DNA from: Eriocheir sinensis
Lineage: Eukaryota; Arthropoda; Malacostraca; Decapoda; Varunidae
DNA: 64,000 nucleotides
Direction: 5' to 3'
Assembly: GCF_024679095.1 (NCBI RefSeq)
Contig: NW_026110540.1
Coordinates: forward strand, 10,001-74,000
Shown here one piece after another: positions 50,865-64,000 of the stretch. A model generated the notes under the pieces. It was not told where the DNA came from and made no database searches. It saw only the letters and a program-made list of their open reading frames with translations. Within the stretch, counting starts at the first letter, position 1. Each line of letters opens with the position of its first letter. A program made the translations under genes and the position numbers.

Positions 50865-51514
50865 GTGCGTGGAGACATGATCGAGGTTTATAAATGGATG
50901 AGGGGCTTTAATAAGGGAGATATTCATAAGGTTTTGTTGGTAGGCGGTGGCCGAACTGGTAGCGTACTGGACCAACATTCGCCGCGTGATGGACGACGCG
51001 GGTTCGAATCCTCACGCGACCACTCGGATTTTCCAGTCACCGCCGAGTGGCTTAAAACTACCCACATGCTGTCCTGAAGACCACCCATCAACCCGGACTC
51101 TAGAGGAAGCCGTCCAAGCGAATCAAGAACGAGTTCCGGGGGGCAGCATGAGCCAATGCAAGATGGCGCCACGATAAACACTCGCCTGCGCCAGAACGGG
51201 CTGGGCCGACCATCAGGCCCCACCTGGAAGAAGCCTTGGGCCGACCATCAGGCCCCACCGGGAAGATGTCTACCGGCGCAATAGGCAACAACGTAAAAAA
51301 AAAAAAAAAAAAAAAAAAACCGGGTAGGACACGAAGTAATGGGTTTAAACTGGATAAATTCAGATTCAACAGGGACATAGGCAAAAATTGGTTTACTAAC
51401 ATGGTGGTGGATGAGTGGAATAGGCTTAGCAGCCATGTGGTGAGTGCCAATACAATTGTCACATTCAAAAATAGACTAGATAAATTCATGGACAGCGATA
51501 TTAGGTGGGGTTAG
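50865..51514 (+). pseudogene. LINE B copy 2, C-terminal coding tail split by SINE
   Basis: 50865-50942 continues RGDMIEVYKWM.GFNKGDIHKVLLV; after the SINE, 51321-51514 gives GRTRSNGFKLDKFRFNRDIG and WNRLSSHVVSANTIVTFKNR to the natural stop at 51514. Confidence 0.9.
50943..51320 (+). mobile_element. tRNA-derived SINE, full-length (copy 5)
   Basis: The head GGCGGTGGCCGAACTGGTAG contains the A box (TGGCCGAACTGG), and GGGTTCGAATCC at 51000-51011 is a perfect B box. The body has the family landmarks (TTAAAACTACCCACATGC, CAACCCGGACTCTAGAGG, GGGGCAGCATGAGCCAATGC, AAGATGGCGCC). The 3' half has two tandem copies of GGGCCGACCATCAGGCCCCA and the tail is about 25 A. About 6 bp of LINE present in copy 1 are missing at the junction, and no clean target duplication is seen. 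Confidence 0.93.
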
Positions 51515-51606
51515 ATACACGGGAGCTTAGGGTCAAAGGAGCTGCCTCGTACAGGCCTACCGGCCTCTTGTAGACTCCTGCGTTCTTATGTTCTTATGTT
51601 CTTATG

Positions 51607-54600
51607 CTTTCATCTGCTCCTCAATATGGAGCTGTTTACATCTGCTCCTCAATATCAAGGTGCTTTCTTCTGCTCCTCAATATCAAGGTGCTTTCATCTG
51701 CTCCTCAATATCGATGTGCTTTCATTTGCTCCTCAATATCGATGTGCTTTCATCTGCTCCTCAATATCAAGGATCTTTCATCTGCTCCTCAATATCGATG
51801 TGCTTTCATTTGCTCCTCAATATCGATGTGCTTTCATCTGCTCCTCAATATCAAGGTGCTTTCTTCTGCTCCTCAATATCAAGGTGCTTTCATCTGCTCC
51901 TCAATATCGATGTGCTTTCATCTCCTCCTCAATATCGATGTGCTTTCATCTGCTCCTCAATATCAAGGTGCATTCATCTGCTCCTCAATATGAAGGTGGT
52001 TTCATCTGCTCCTCAATATCAAGGTGCTTTCATCTGCTCCTCAATATCGAGGTGCTTTCATCTGCTCATCAATATCGAGTTGCTATCATCTGCTCCTCAA
52101 TATCGATGTGCTTTCATCTGCTCCTCAATACCGAGGTGGTATCATATGCTCATCAATAAAGAGGTGCTATCATCTGCTCATCAATATCGAGGTGCTTTCA
52201 TCTGCTCATCAATATAGAAGTGCTATCATCTGCTCATCAATATCGATGTGCTTTCATCTGCTTCTCAATATAGAAGTGCTATCATCTGCTCATCAATATC
52301 GAGGTGCTTTCATCTGCTCCTCAATAAAGAGGTGCTATCATCTGCTCCTCAATAAAGAGGTGCTATCATCTGCTCCTAAATAAAGAGGTGCTATCATCTG
52401 CTCCTCAATAAAGAGGTGCTATCATCTGTTCATTAATATCGAGGTGCTTTCACCTGCTCCTCAATATCGATGTGATTTCACCTGCTCCTCAATATCAAGG
52501 TGCTTTCACCTGCTCCTCAATATCGAGGTGCTTTCACCTGCTCCTCAATATCGATGTGCTTTCACCTGCTCCTCAATATCAAGGTGCTTTCATCTGCTTC
52601 TCAATGTCAAGGTGCTTTCTTCCTCTCCACAATATCGATGTGCTTTCACCTGCTCCTCAATTTCAATGTGCTTTTATCTGCTTCTACATATCAAGGTGCT
52701 TTCATCTGCTCATCAATATCAAGGTGCTTTCATCTGCTCCTCAACATCAAGGTGCTTTCATCTGCTCCTCAATAACAAGGTGCTTTCATCTGCTCCTCAA
52801 TATTGATGTGCTTTCATCTGCTCCTCAATATCGAGGTGCTTTCATCTGCTCCTCAATATCAAGATGCTTTCATCTGCTCCTCAATATCAAGGTTCTTACA
52901 ACTGCTCCTCAATATGGATGTGCTTTCATCTGCTCCTCAATATCGAGGTGTTTTCATCTGCTCCTCATTATCGAGGTGCTTTCATCTGCTCCTCAATATC
53001 GAGGTGCTTTCATCTGTTCCTCAATATCAAGGTTCTTACAACTGCTCCTCAATATGGATGTGCTTTCATCTGCTCCTCATTATCGAGGTGGTATCATCTG
53101 CTCCTCAATATCGATGTGCTTTCATATGTTCCTCAATATCGAGGTGCTTTCATCTGTTTCTCAATGTGTCCTTTCTTTTGCTACTCAATATCGAGGTGCT
53201 TTCATCTGTTCCTTAATATCGAGGTGCTCTCCTGTGCTCCTCAATATCGAGGTTCTTTCATATGTTCCTTAATATCGAGGTGCTATCCTGTGCTCCTCAA
53301 TATCGAGGTTCTTTCATATGTTCCTCAATATCGAGGTGCTATCCTGTGCTCCTCAATATCGAGGTTCTTTCATCTGTTCCTCAATATCGAGGTGCTATCC
53401 TGTGCTCCTCAATATCGAGGTTCTTTCACCTGTTCCTCAATATTGAGGTGCTATCCTGTGATCCTCAATATCGAGGTTCTTTCATCTGTTCCTTAATATC
53501 GAAGTGCTTTCATCTGCTCCTTAGTATCGAAGTGCTATCATGTGCTCCTCAATATCGAGGTGCTTTCATCTGCTCTTCAATGTCGAGGTGCTTTCATCTG
53601 CTCTTTAATATCGATGTGCTTTCACCTGCGCCTCAATATCGAGGAGCTTTCATCTGCTGCTCAATATCGAGGTGCTTTTACCTGCTTCTCAATCTCGATG
53701 TGCTTTCACCTGCTCCTCAATATCGAGGTGCTTTCATCTGCTCCTCAATATCGAGGGGCTTTTATCTGCTCATCAATATCGAGGTGCTTTCACCTGCTCT
53801 TCAATATGAAGGTGCTTTCAGCTGCTTCCCAATATCGATGTGCTTTCACTTGCTACTCAATATCGAGGTGCTTTCATCTGCTCCTCAATATGGAGGTGCT
53901 TTCATCTGGTCTTCAATATCGAGGTGCTTTCGTCTGCTGCTCAATATCGAGGTGCCTTCATTTCCTCCTTAATATCGTCGCGCTTTCATCTGCACCTCAA
54001 TATCAAGGTGCTTTAATCTGCTCCTCAATATCGAGGTGCTTTCATCTGCTACTCAATATGAAGGTGCTTTTATCTGCTTCTCAATTTCGATGTGCTTTCA
54101 CCTGCTCCTAGACATCGAGCTGCTTTCATCTGCTCTTCAATATCAAGGTGCTTCCATCTGTTCCTCATTACCGAGCTGCTTTCATCTCCTACTTAATATC
54201 AAGGTTCTTTCATTTGCTCCACAATATCAAGGTGCTTTCATCTGCTCCTCAATATCAAATTACTTTCATCTGCTCCTCAATATCGAGGTGCTTTCATCTG
54301 CTCCTCAATATCGAGGTGTTTTCATCTGTTCCTCAATATCGAGTTGCTTTCATCTGCTCCTCAATATCGAGTTGCTTTCATCCGCTCATGAATATCAAGG
54401 TGCTTTCATCTGCTGCTCAATATCAAGGTGCTTTCTTCTGCTCCTCAATATCGAGGTGTTTTCATCTGCTCCTCAATTTCAAGGTGCTTTCATCTGCTCC
54501 TTAATATCGAAGTGCTTTCATCTGCTCCTCAATATGAAGGTGCTTTCATTTCCTCCTCAATATCGAGGTGCTTTCACCTGCTCATCAATATCGAGGTGGT

Positions 54601-57600
54601 TTAATTTGCTTCTCTATATCAAGGTGCTTTCATCTGCTATTCAATATCGAGGTGCTTTCATCTGCTCATAATTATCGAGGTGCTATCATCTGCTCCTCAA
54701 TATCGATATGCTTTCATCTGATTCCTCAATATCAAAGTGCTCTCATCTGCCTCCTCAATATCGAGGTGCTTTCATCTGCTACTCTATATGGAGCTGTTTA
54801 CATCTGCTCCTCAATATCAAGGTGCTCTCACCTGCTTCTCAACATCGAGGTGCTATTATCTGCTTCTCAATATCGAGGTGCTTTCATCTGCTCCTCAATA
54901 TGGAGCTGTTTACATCTGCTCCTCAATATCAAGGTGCTTTCATCTGTTCCTCAATATCGAGGTGCTTTCATCTGCTCCTCAATATCGAGTTGCTTTCATC
55001 TGCTCATCAATATCGAGGTGCTTTTATCTGCTCCTCTATATCAAGGTGCTTTCATCTGTTCCTCAATATCAAGGTGCTTTCATCTGTTCCTCAATATCAA
55101 GGTGCTTTCATATGCTCATCAATATCGAGGTGCTTTCATCTGCTCCTCTATATCAAGGTGCTTTTATCTGCTCCTCAATATCAAGGTGCTTTCATATGTT
55201 CCTCAATATCGAGGTGCTTTCATCTGCTCCTCAATATCAACGAGCTTTCCTCTTCTCCTCAATATCGATGTGCTTTCACCTGCTCCTTAATATCGAAGTG
55301 CTTTCATCTGCTCCTCAATATCAAGTTGCTTTCATCTGCACCTCAATATCGAGGTGCTTTCACCTGCTCCTCAATATTGATGTGCTCTCACCTGCTCCCT
55401 AATATCGATGTGCTTTCACCTGCTCCTTAATATCGAAGTGCTTTCATCTTCTCCTCAATATCGATGTTCTTTCTTCTGCTCCCCAATATCGATGCTCTTT
55501 CATCTGCTCCTCAATATCAAGGTGCTCTCATCTGTTCCTCAATATCGAGGTGCTATCAGCTGCTCCTCAATATCGAGGTGCTTTCATCTGCTCCTCAATA
55601 TGGAGCTGTTTATATCTGCTCCTCTATATCAAGGTGCCTTCTTCTGCTCCTCAATATCAAAGTGCTTTCACCTGCTTCTCAATATCGATGTGCTTTCATC
55701 TGCTCCTCAATATCAAGGTGCTTTCATCTGCTCCTCAATATCAAGGTGCTGTCTTCTGCTCCTCAATATCAAGGTGCTTTCATCTGCTCCTCAATATCGA
55801 TGTGCTTTCCTCTGCTCCTCAATATCAAGGTGCTTTAATCTGCTCCTAAATATCATGGTGCTCTCATCTGCTCCTCAATATCGAGGTGCTTTCATCTGCT
55901 CCTCAATATCGATGTGCTTTCATCTGCTCCTCAATATCGAGGTGCTTTCATCTGCTCCTCAATATCGAGGTGCTTTCATCTGCTCCTCAATATCGAGGTG
56001 CTTACATCTGCTCCTCAATATCGAGGTGCTTACATCTGCTCCTCAATATCAAGGTGCTTTGATCTGCTCCTCAATATCAAGGTGCTTTCATTTGCTCCTC
56101 AATATCGAGGTGCTTTCATCAGCTCCTCAATATCAAGGTGTTTTCATCTTCTCAATATCGATGTGCTTTTACCTGCTCCTCAATATATAATTGCTTTCAT
56201 CTGCTCCTCAATATTAAGGTGCTTTCATCTGCTCCTCAATATCGAGGTGATTTCACCTGCTCTTCAATATCGAGGTGATTTCACCTGCTCCTCAATATCG
56301 ATTTGCTTTCACCTGCTCCCCAATATTAATGTGCTTTCACCTGCTCCTCAATATCGAATTGCTTTCATCCGCTCCTCAATATCGAGGTGCTTTCATCTGC
56401 TCCTAAATATCGAGGTGCTTTCATCTTCTCCTCAATATCGAGGTGTTTTCATCTTCTCCTCAATATCGAGGTTCTTTCATCTGCTCATCATTATCGAGGT
56501 GCTATCATCTGCTGCCCAAAATCGATATTCTTTCACCTGCTCTTCAATATCAAGGTGCTCTCACCTGCTCCTCAATATCGGGATGCTATCATCTGCTCCT
56601 CAATATCGATGTGCTAACATCTGTTCCTCAATATGGAGCAGTTTACATCTGCTTCTCAATATCAAGGTGCTTTCTTCTGCCCCTTAATATCAAGGTGCTT
56701 TCATCTGCTCTTCAATATCGATGTGCTTTCATCTTCTCCTCAATATCGAGGTGCTTTCATCTGCTTCTCAATATCAAAGTGCTTTCAACTGCTCCTCAAT
56801 ATCAAGGTACTTTCATCTGCTCCTCAATATCGATGTGCTTTCATCTTCTCCTCAATATCAAGGTGCTTTCATCTGCTCCTCAATATCAAGGTGCTGTCTT
56901 CTGCTCCTCAATATCAAGGCTGTTTCATCTGCTCCTCAATATCGATGTGCTTTCATCCTCTCCTCAATATGAAGGTGCTTTCTTCTGCTCCTTAATATCG
57001 AGCTGCTTTCATCTGCTCCTAAATATCATGGTGCTTTCATCTGCTCCTCAATATCAAGGTGCCTTCATCTGCTCCTCAATATCGATGTGCTTTCACCAGC
57101 TCCTCAATATAGAGCTGCTTTCATCTGATCCTAAATATCAAGGTGCTTTCATTTGCTCCTCAATATCGAATTGCTTTTATCTGCTCCTCAATACCAATGT
57201 GCTTTCATCTGCTCCTCAATATCGAGGTGCTTTCATCTGCTCCTCTATAGCAAGGTGCTTTCATCTGCTCCTCAATATCAAGGTGCTTTCATTTGCTCCT
57301 CAATATCGAGGTGCTTTCATCAGCTCCTCAATATCAAGGTGTTTTCATCTTCTCCTCAATATCGATGTGCTTTCACCTGCTCCTCAATATCGAATTACTT
57401 TCATCTGCTCCTCAATATTAAGGTGCTTTCATCTGCTCCTCAATATCGAGGTGCTCTCACCTGCTCTTCAATATCGAGGTGCTTTCACCTGCTCTTCAAT
57501 ATCGAGGTGCTTTCACCTGCTCTTCAATATCGAGGTGCTTTCACCTGCTCCTCAATATCGATTTGCTTTCACCTGCTCCCCAATATTAATGTGCTTTCAC

Positions 57601-60600
57601 CTGCTCCTCAATATCGAATTGCTTTCATCCGCTCCTCAATATCGAGGTGCTTTCATCTGCCCCTAAATATCGAGGTGCTTTCATCTTCTCCTCAATATCG
57701 AGGTGTTTTCATCTTCTCCTAAATATCGAGGTTCTTTTATCTGCTCATCATTATCGAGGTGCTATCATCTACTGCCCAATATCGATATTATTTCACCTGC
57801 TCTTCAATATCAAGGTGCTCTCACCTGCTCCTCAATATCGGGATGCTATCATCTGCTTCTCAATATCGATGTGCTATCATCTGCTCCTCAATATGGAGCT
57901 GTTTACATCTGCTTCTCAATATCAAGGTGCTTTCTTCTGCCCCTCAATATCAAGGTGCTTTCATCTTCTTCTCAATATGGAGGTGCTTTCATCTGCTTCT
58001 CAATATCAAGGTGCTTTCATCTGCTCCTCATTATCAAGCTGCTTTCTTCTGCTCCTCAATATCGATATGCTTTCATCTGCTCCTCATTATCGATGTGCCT
58101 TCATCTGCTCCTCAATATGGAGATGTTTTCATCTGCTCGTCAATATCGATGTGCTTTCATATGCTCCTCAATATCGAGGTGTTATCATCTGCTCCTCAAT
58201 AACGAGGTGCTTTCATCTGTTTATTAATATCGAGGTGCTTTCATCTGCTCCTCAATATCGATGTGCTTTCATTTCCTACTCAATATCGAGGCGCTTTCAT
58301 CTGCTCCTCAATATCGATGTGCTTTCATTTCCTACTCAATATCGAGGCGCTTTCATCTGCTCCTCAATATCGATGTGCTTTCATTTCCTACTCAATATCG
58401 AGGTGGTATCATCTGCTCCTCAATATCGAGGTGGTATCATCTGCTCCTCAATATCGTGGTGGTATCATCTGCTCCTCAATATCGATGAGCTTTCATTTGC
58501 TCCTCAATATCGAGGTGGTATCATCTGCTCCTCAATATCGAGGTGCTTTCATCTGCTCCTCAATATGGAGGTGCTTTCATCTGCTCCTCAATAACAAGGT
58601 GCTTTCATCTGCTCCTCAATATGGAGGTGCTTTCATCTACTCCTCAATATCGAGGTACTTTCATCTACTCCTCAATATCGAGGTGCTTTCATCTGCTCCT
58701 CAATAACAAGGTGCTTTCATCTACTCCTCAATATCGAGGTGCTTTCATCTACTCCTCAATATAGAGGTGCTTTCGTCTGCTGCTCAATAACTAGGTGCTT
58801 TCATCTGCTCCTCAGTATCGAGGTGCTTTCATCTGCTCCTCAATATCAAGGTGCTTTCATCTGCTCCTTAATATCGAGGCGCTTTCGTCTGCTCCTCTAT
58901 ATCAAGATGCTCTCATCTTCTCCTCAATATCAATGTGCTTTCATCTGCTCCTCAATATCGAGGTTCTTTCATCTGCTCCTCAATATCAAGGTGCTTTCAT
59001 CTATTCCTCTATATCAAGGTGCTTTCATCTGCTCCACAATATCGTGGTGCTTTCATCTGCTCATCAATATCGGGGTCCTATTATCTGCTCCTCAATATCG
59101 AGGTGCTTTCATCTGCTCCTCAATATCGATGTGCTTTCACCTGCTCTTCAATATCGAAGTGCTTATATCTGCTCCTCAATATCAAGGTGCTTTCATCTGC
59201 TCCTCAATATCGAGGTGCTTTCACCTGCTCATCAATAACGAGGTGCTTTCATCTCCTACTCTATATCAAGGTGCTTTCATCTGCTCCTCATTAACGAGGT
59301 GCTCTCCTCTTCTCATCATTATAGAGGTGCTATCATCTGCTCCCCAATATCGATATGCTTTCATCTGCTCCTCAATATCGAGGTGCTTTCATCTGCTCCT
59401 CTATATGGAGCTGTTTGCATCTGCTCTTCAATATCAAGGTGCTCTCACCTGCTCCTCAATATCGAGGTGCTATCATCTGCTCCTCAATATCGAGTTGCTT
59501 TCATCTGCTCCTCAATATGGAGCTGTTTACATCTGCTTCTCAATATCAAGGTGCTTTCTTCTGTTTCTCAATATGAAGGTGCTTATATCTGTTCCTCAAT
59601 ATCGAGGTGCTTTCATCTGCTCCTCAATATCGAGGTGCTTTCATCTGTTCCTCAATATCGAGTTGCTTTCTTCTGCTCCTCAATATCGAGGTGCTTTCAT
59701 CTGCTCATCAATATCGAGGTGCTTTCATCTGCTCCTCTATATCAAGGTGCTTTCATCTGCTCCTCAATATCAAGGTGCTTTCATCTGCTCCTTAATATCA
59801 AGGTGTTTTCATCTGCTCCTCAAAATCGAGGTGCTTTCATCTGCTCCTTAATATCAAGGTGCTTTCATCTGCTCCTTAATATCAAGGAGTTTTCATCTGC
59901 TCCTCAATATCGAGGTGCTTTCATCTGCTCCTCAATATCAAGGTGCTTTCATCTGCTCCTTAATATCAAGGTGTTTTCATCTGCTCCTCAGTATCAAGGT
60001 GTTTTCATCTGCTCCTCAGTATCAAGGTGTTTTCATATGCTCCTCAATATCGAAGTGCTTTCATCTGCTCCTCAATATCAACGTGCTTTCATCTGCTCCT
60101 TAATATCGATGTGCTTTCACCTCCTCCTCAATATCGAAGTGCTTTCATCTGCTCCTCAATATCAAGGTGCTTTCACCTGCTCCTTAATATCGAGGTGCTT
60201 TCACCTGCTCTTTAATATCGAGGTGCTTTCATCTTCTCCTCAGTTTCGATGTGCTTTCATCTGCTCATCATTATCGAGGTGCTATCATCTGCTCCTTAAT
60301 ATCGATGAGCTTTCATCTGCTCCTTAATATCAAGGTGCTCTCATCTGCTCCTTAATATCAAGGTGCTCTCATCTGCTCCTTAATATCGAGGTGCTATCAT
60401 CTGGTCCTCAATATCGAGGTGCTTTCGTCTGCTCCTCAATATGGAGCTGTTTACATCTGCTCCTCAATATGAAGGTGCTTTCATCTGCTCCTCAATATCA
60501 AGGTGCTTTCATATGCTTCTCAATATCGATGTGCTTTCATCTGCTCCTCAATATCGATGTGCTTTCATCTGTTCCTCAATATCAAGGTGCTCTCATCTGC

Positions 60601-60656
60601 TCCTCAATATCGAGCTATTTCATCTGCTCCTTAATATCAAGGTGCTTTCATTTGCT
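51607..60656. repeat. 28-bp satellite, block 3 (about 323 monomers)
   Basis: The longest block. A variant monomer with ATGGAGCTGTTTACATC marks positions near 51625, 54788, 54900, 55598, 56631, 57892, 59405, 59517 and 60450. A stretch at about 56090-56700 is repeated at about 57290-57960, with a core offset of exactly 1,260 bp (45 monomers). The right end stops at CATTTGCT before AT-rich DNA. Long forward frames (such as 56443-57666, 58739-59851, 60391-61953) arise from the absence of stops and are not genes. Confidence 0.98.
56090..57960. repeat. Higher-order repeat within the satellite (1,260-bp period)
   Basis: Rare variants line up between copies: CGATTTGCTTTCACC (56299/57559), CCCCAATATTAATG (56317/57577), ATCGAATTGCTTTCATCCGC (56355/57615), TCAATATCGGGATGCTATC (56572/57832). 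The offset is 1,260 for all four. Upstream of about 56220 the offset drops to about 1,200 because of monomer gain and loss. Confidence 0.9.
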
Positions 60657-60686
60657 AAAAATAATAATTATTTTTATTTTTATAAT

Positions 60687-62240
<1,554 letters not shown>

Positions 62241-62559
62241 TCAATCTCTCTTCTCTCTTCTCCGTTTACCGTTTACCGTTGATGATGTTTCAGACCCCGC
62301 TCCGCTGCTGGTGCATGGCTCTGCGAGGGCCGTCAACAATTACGATGTTAGCCTCGATAATAATCCCCGATGCACTTATTCACAACGTCGTAGTGAGTGA
62401 GTGAGTCGTGATTGCTTTCATGAATAGCCTACTGATGTCCTTTTGATAAAACTTGGCATCATCAAAGTCACTTGGCCGTGTTTGGGTTCACACTAAATTA
62501 TTTCCAACACACTGATCATTTAACACACAATTTGTCTTTGAGTACAAACACTAATTAAT
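62241..62559. other. Spacer with a short GC-richer piece
   Basis: 62290-62400 is GC-richer and one frame stays open (GSARAVNNYDVSLDNNPR), but I recognise nothing in it. Confidence 0.3.
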
Positions 62560-63434
62560 AGCCATGATCGGTAATGTTACGAATTCTCTCAATTTCGGTT
62601 TGAAGTACTACACAACACTGGTCATTCACTGAGTGGTTGATTTCAGGCTTCTTGTACCTCACACAATCCTTCAACGCAATCCTTCGATTTGTGATCGTCA
62701 GTGCGTTTGAGACATTTTTGGGCCTTTCCATTGCTCTTAACAGTACAGTTGACCTCAAAATCGTCGCATCTCTGACAATGATAGCATCTAATTGCACGGA
62801 ATCTGTCTCTCCCTGTTTATATTCTCCATTCTAATTTCAACTTGTCATGATTCTTGTGAGTCAGCTCTCTCACAGTTGGATCACACCTCAGAATGTAGTG
62901 CATTGTGCCGCCAGCTGCAGGCTTACTAAAAAACAGCTCAATCTTATTCTCAACACCCTCAATTGTGTGTAAGAACTCATTGCGGTCTAAGATGGCCACC
63001 TTTATTTTTTCCTTGGACTCCTCATTTTCAACATTGCATATCATTATCTCTGGTATTATCTTTCCAACACTCTTGGTACTAAGACACCAATTGCTGAGCA
63101 GCCTCATCCCTTGTGTTCTCATTGTCAGAGTTCATGACAATATTACCTCCATTTGTGAATCTTGAATCAGTTATGTGAATGCCATTCAATGACTGGGAGA
63201 CTTCATCCTTCGTATCTGTTGCCTTCTTTTCCTGTTTAGAAGCTTCCACAACAAGAGATTCTTCCTGACTTCCCTGTCTCTCTTCGCCACCTCAGCCCAA
63301 CTAAGTTTTGCCTTGTCTGCACGAACCGCGTCAGCAACTGATCCCAGCTCCTCCTGCACCTTCTCAGCCCTTGCCTCAACCTCATCGATCCCTAACACTA
63401 GATATATCTTTAGATAATTCTTGGTTGAATTCAT
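62560..63434 (-). pseudogene. LINE ORF1 (gag-like, CCHC) remnant
   Basis: Minus-strand pieces: 63434-63186 (VEARAEKVQEELGSVADAVR, then KLSWAEVAKRDREV; helical, charged), 63122-62817 (IPEIMICNVENEESKEKIKV and HYILRCDPTVREL), and 62800-62560 in changing frames, with RAIRCYHCQRC, a cysteine pair KCLKRTDDHKSKDC and a last block NHSVNDQCCVVLQTEIERIR. The order, a coiled region, an RNA-binding fold and two to three zinc knuckles, is that of ORF1 proteins of Jockey- or I-group LINEs. Frame changes and a stop after LEWRI show decay. Which of the LINE families here it belonged to is unknown. Confidence 0.7.
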
Positions 63435-63812
63435 CCATTTTTACCACGATGCTGGTAGCCAGAGATGCGTTATGGAGGCATGGGGTGCAAATGCAGTTAA
63501 CTTTATGTATATTGCTTAATTCCAGACAAATGAGCACACTCCACATGACACCATTCAGGACTCAAAGAGCATCCAATCCACTTCTCGCCTGTGAAATCCT
63601 CACAAACGAAACACAAACCTTATGTGTTTTCCTCGATCTTAGTCATTTGTACTGGGTGGGGTAGGGTGACATGATCACTTGACAGTAGCCTCTAGTTTTT
63701 AGGGTTAATTAATCTATTCTACTGGCTCTGTGTGCGCTATGAATTATATAAATACAACGTATTATTATATTATTTCACAATATTCCAATACAACGCCCCC
63801 TAGCCCTCTCAA

Positions 63813-63847
<35 letters not shown>

Positions 63848-64000
63848 CTATATTTTCCCATCTATTTCTGTACTGCATTTCATCCATATCTCATCTAATT
63901 AGTTCTGTTATCTAAGTTAACCGCATCATTATTATCAAATGTTCATCTCCCTCCACTCGATTTTCTCTTATTGTCCTCCTCTTATTTCTTCTTTTCATTA
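63435..64000. other. AT-rich end of window with (TA)n
   Basis: (TA)n at 63818-63844. A plus-strand frame at 63308-63664 overlaps the ORF1 remnant and has no recognisable motif. Confidence 0.5.

Larger units (their letters stand above)
48482..51606 (+). mobile_element. LINE B (CR1-like), copy 2, inserted in the satellite
   Basis: The satellite stops at GAGGTG (48481) and resumes at CTTTCATC (51607), the next bases of the same monomer, so the LINE lies in a single monomer without a clear target duplication. The 5' end is truncated inside the endonuclease. The 3' end carries three copies of the octamer GTTCTTAT (51582-51606). A SINE at 50943-51320 splits the 3' coding part. Confidence 0.95.

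Overview
The window is non-prokaryotic nuclear DNA, almost entirely repetitive, with no host protein-coding gene I can support. The mix of apurinic-endonuclease LINEs, a Ty3/gypsy element, a Merlin (ISXO2-like) transposon, hAT and TTAA MITEs, very long dinucleotide microsatellites and a short (TTAGG)n tract points to an arthropod, most likely a decapod crustacean. That assignment is inference from repeat style, not from a marker gene.

Layout. 1-1054: undefined flank with a doubtful exon relic. 1055-6839: a minus-strand Ty3/gypsy element (gag, protease, RT, RNase H, integrase) with one 407-bp LTR, one truncated LTR and several frame breaks; the integrase ORF is still open. 6840-8480: a nest in which a tRNA-derived SINE carries a TTAA MITE and a hAT MITE (perfect 8-bp target duplication). 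8481-22350: old LINE fragments (families A, RTE-like, CR1-like), an LTR-like promoter region near 9.5-11 kb, more SINE copies, a 902-bp Merlin element and long microsatellites. 22636-25961: a nearly complete LINE A (endonuclease plus RT) with poly(A). 27605-30109: a CR1-like LINE C whose RT gene is split by about 350 bp of (TA)n.

30110-60656: the dominant object is a 28-bp satellite in three blocks (30110-33204, 43764-48481, 51607-60656; about 16.9 kb, roughly 600 monomers, a quarter of the window). The blocks are separated by LINE B copy 1, other LINE fragments and minisatellites (33205-43763), and by LINE B copy 2 (48482-51606), which itself carries a full-length SINE. The satellite has no stop codon in any forward frame, and because 28 is not a multiple of 3 all three frames give the same 28-residue repeating peptide. 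Parts of it are arranged in higher-order repeats (one duplicated stretch is offset by exactly 1,260 bp, 45 monomers). 60687-61456 is a 770-bp (ATT)n tract, followed by CT-rich DNA and a decayed minus-strand LINE ORF1 (gag-like, CCHC knuckles) at 62560-63434.

The elements do not form a pathway. They record successive insertion, microsatellite growth and satellite amplification. The points most worth following are the frame-invariant satellite, its junctions with LINE B at one monomer phase, the satellite-LINE chimeric ORF at 48423-50861, the apparently new SINE family, and the microsatellite grown inside an RT catalytic region.
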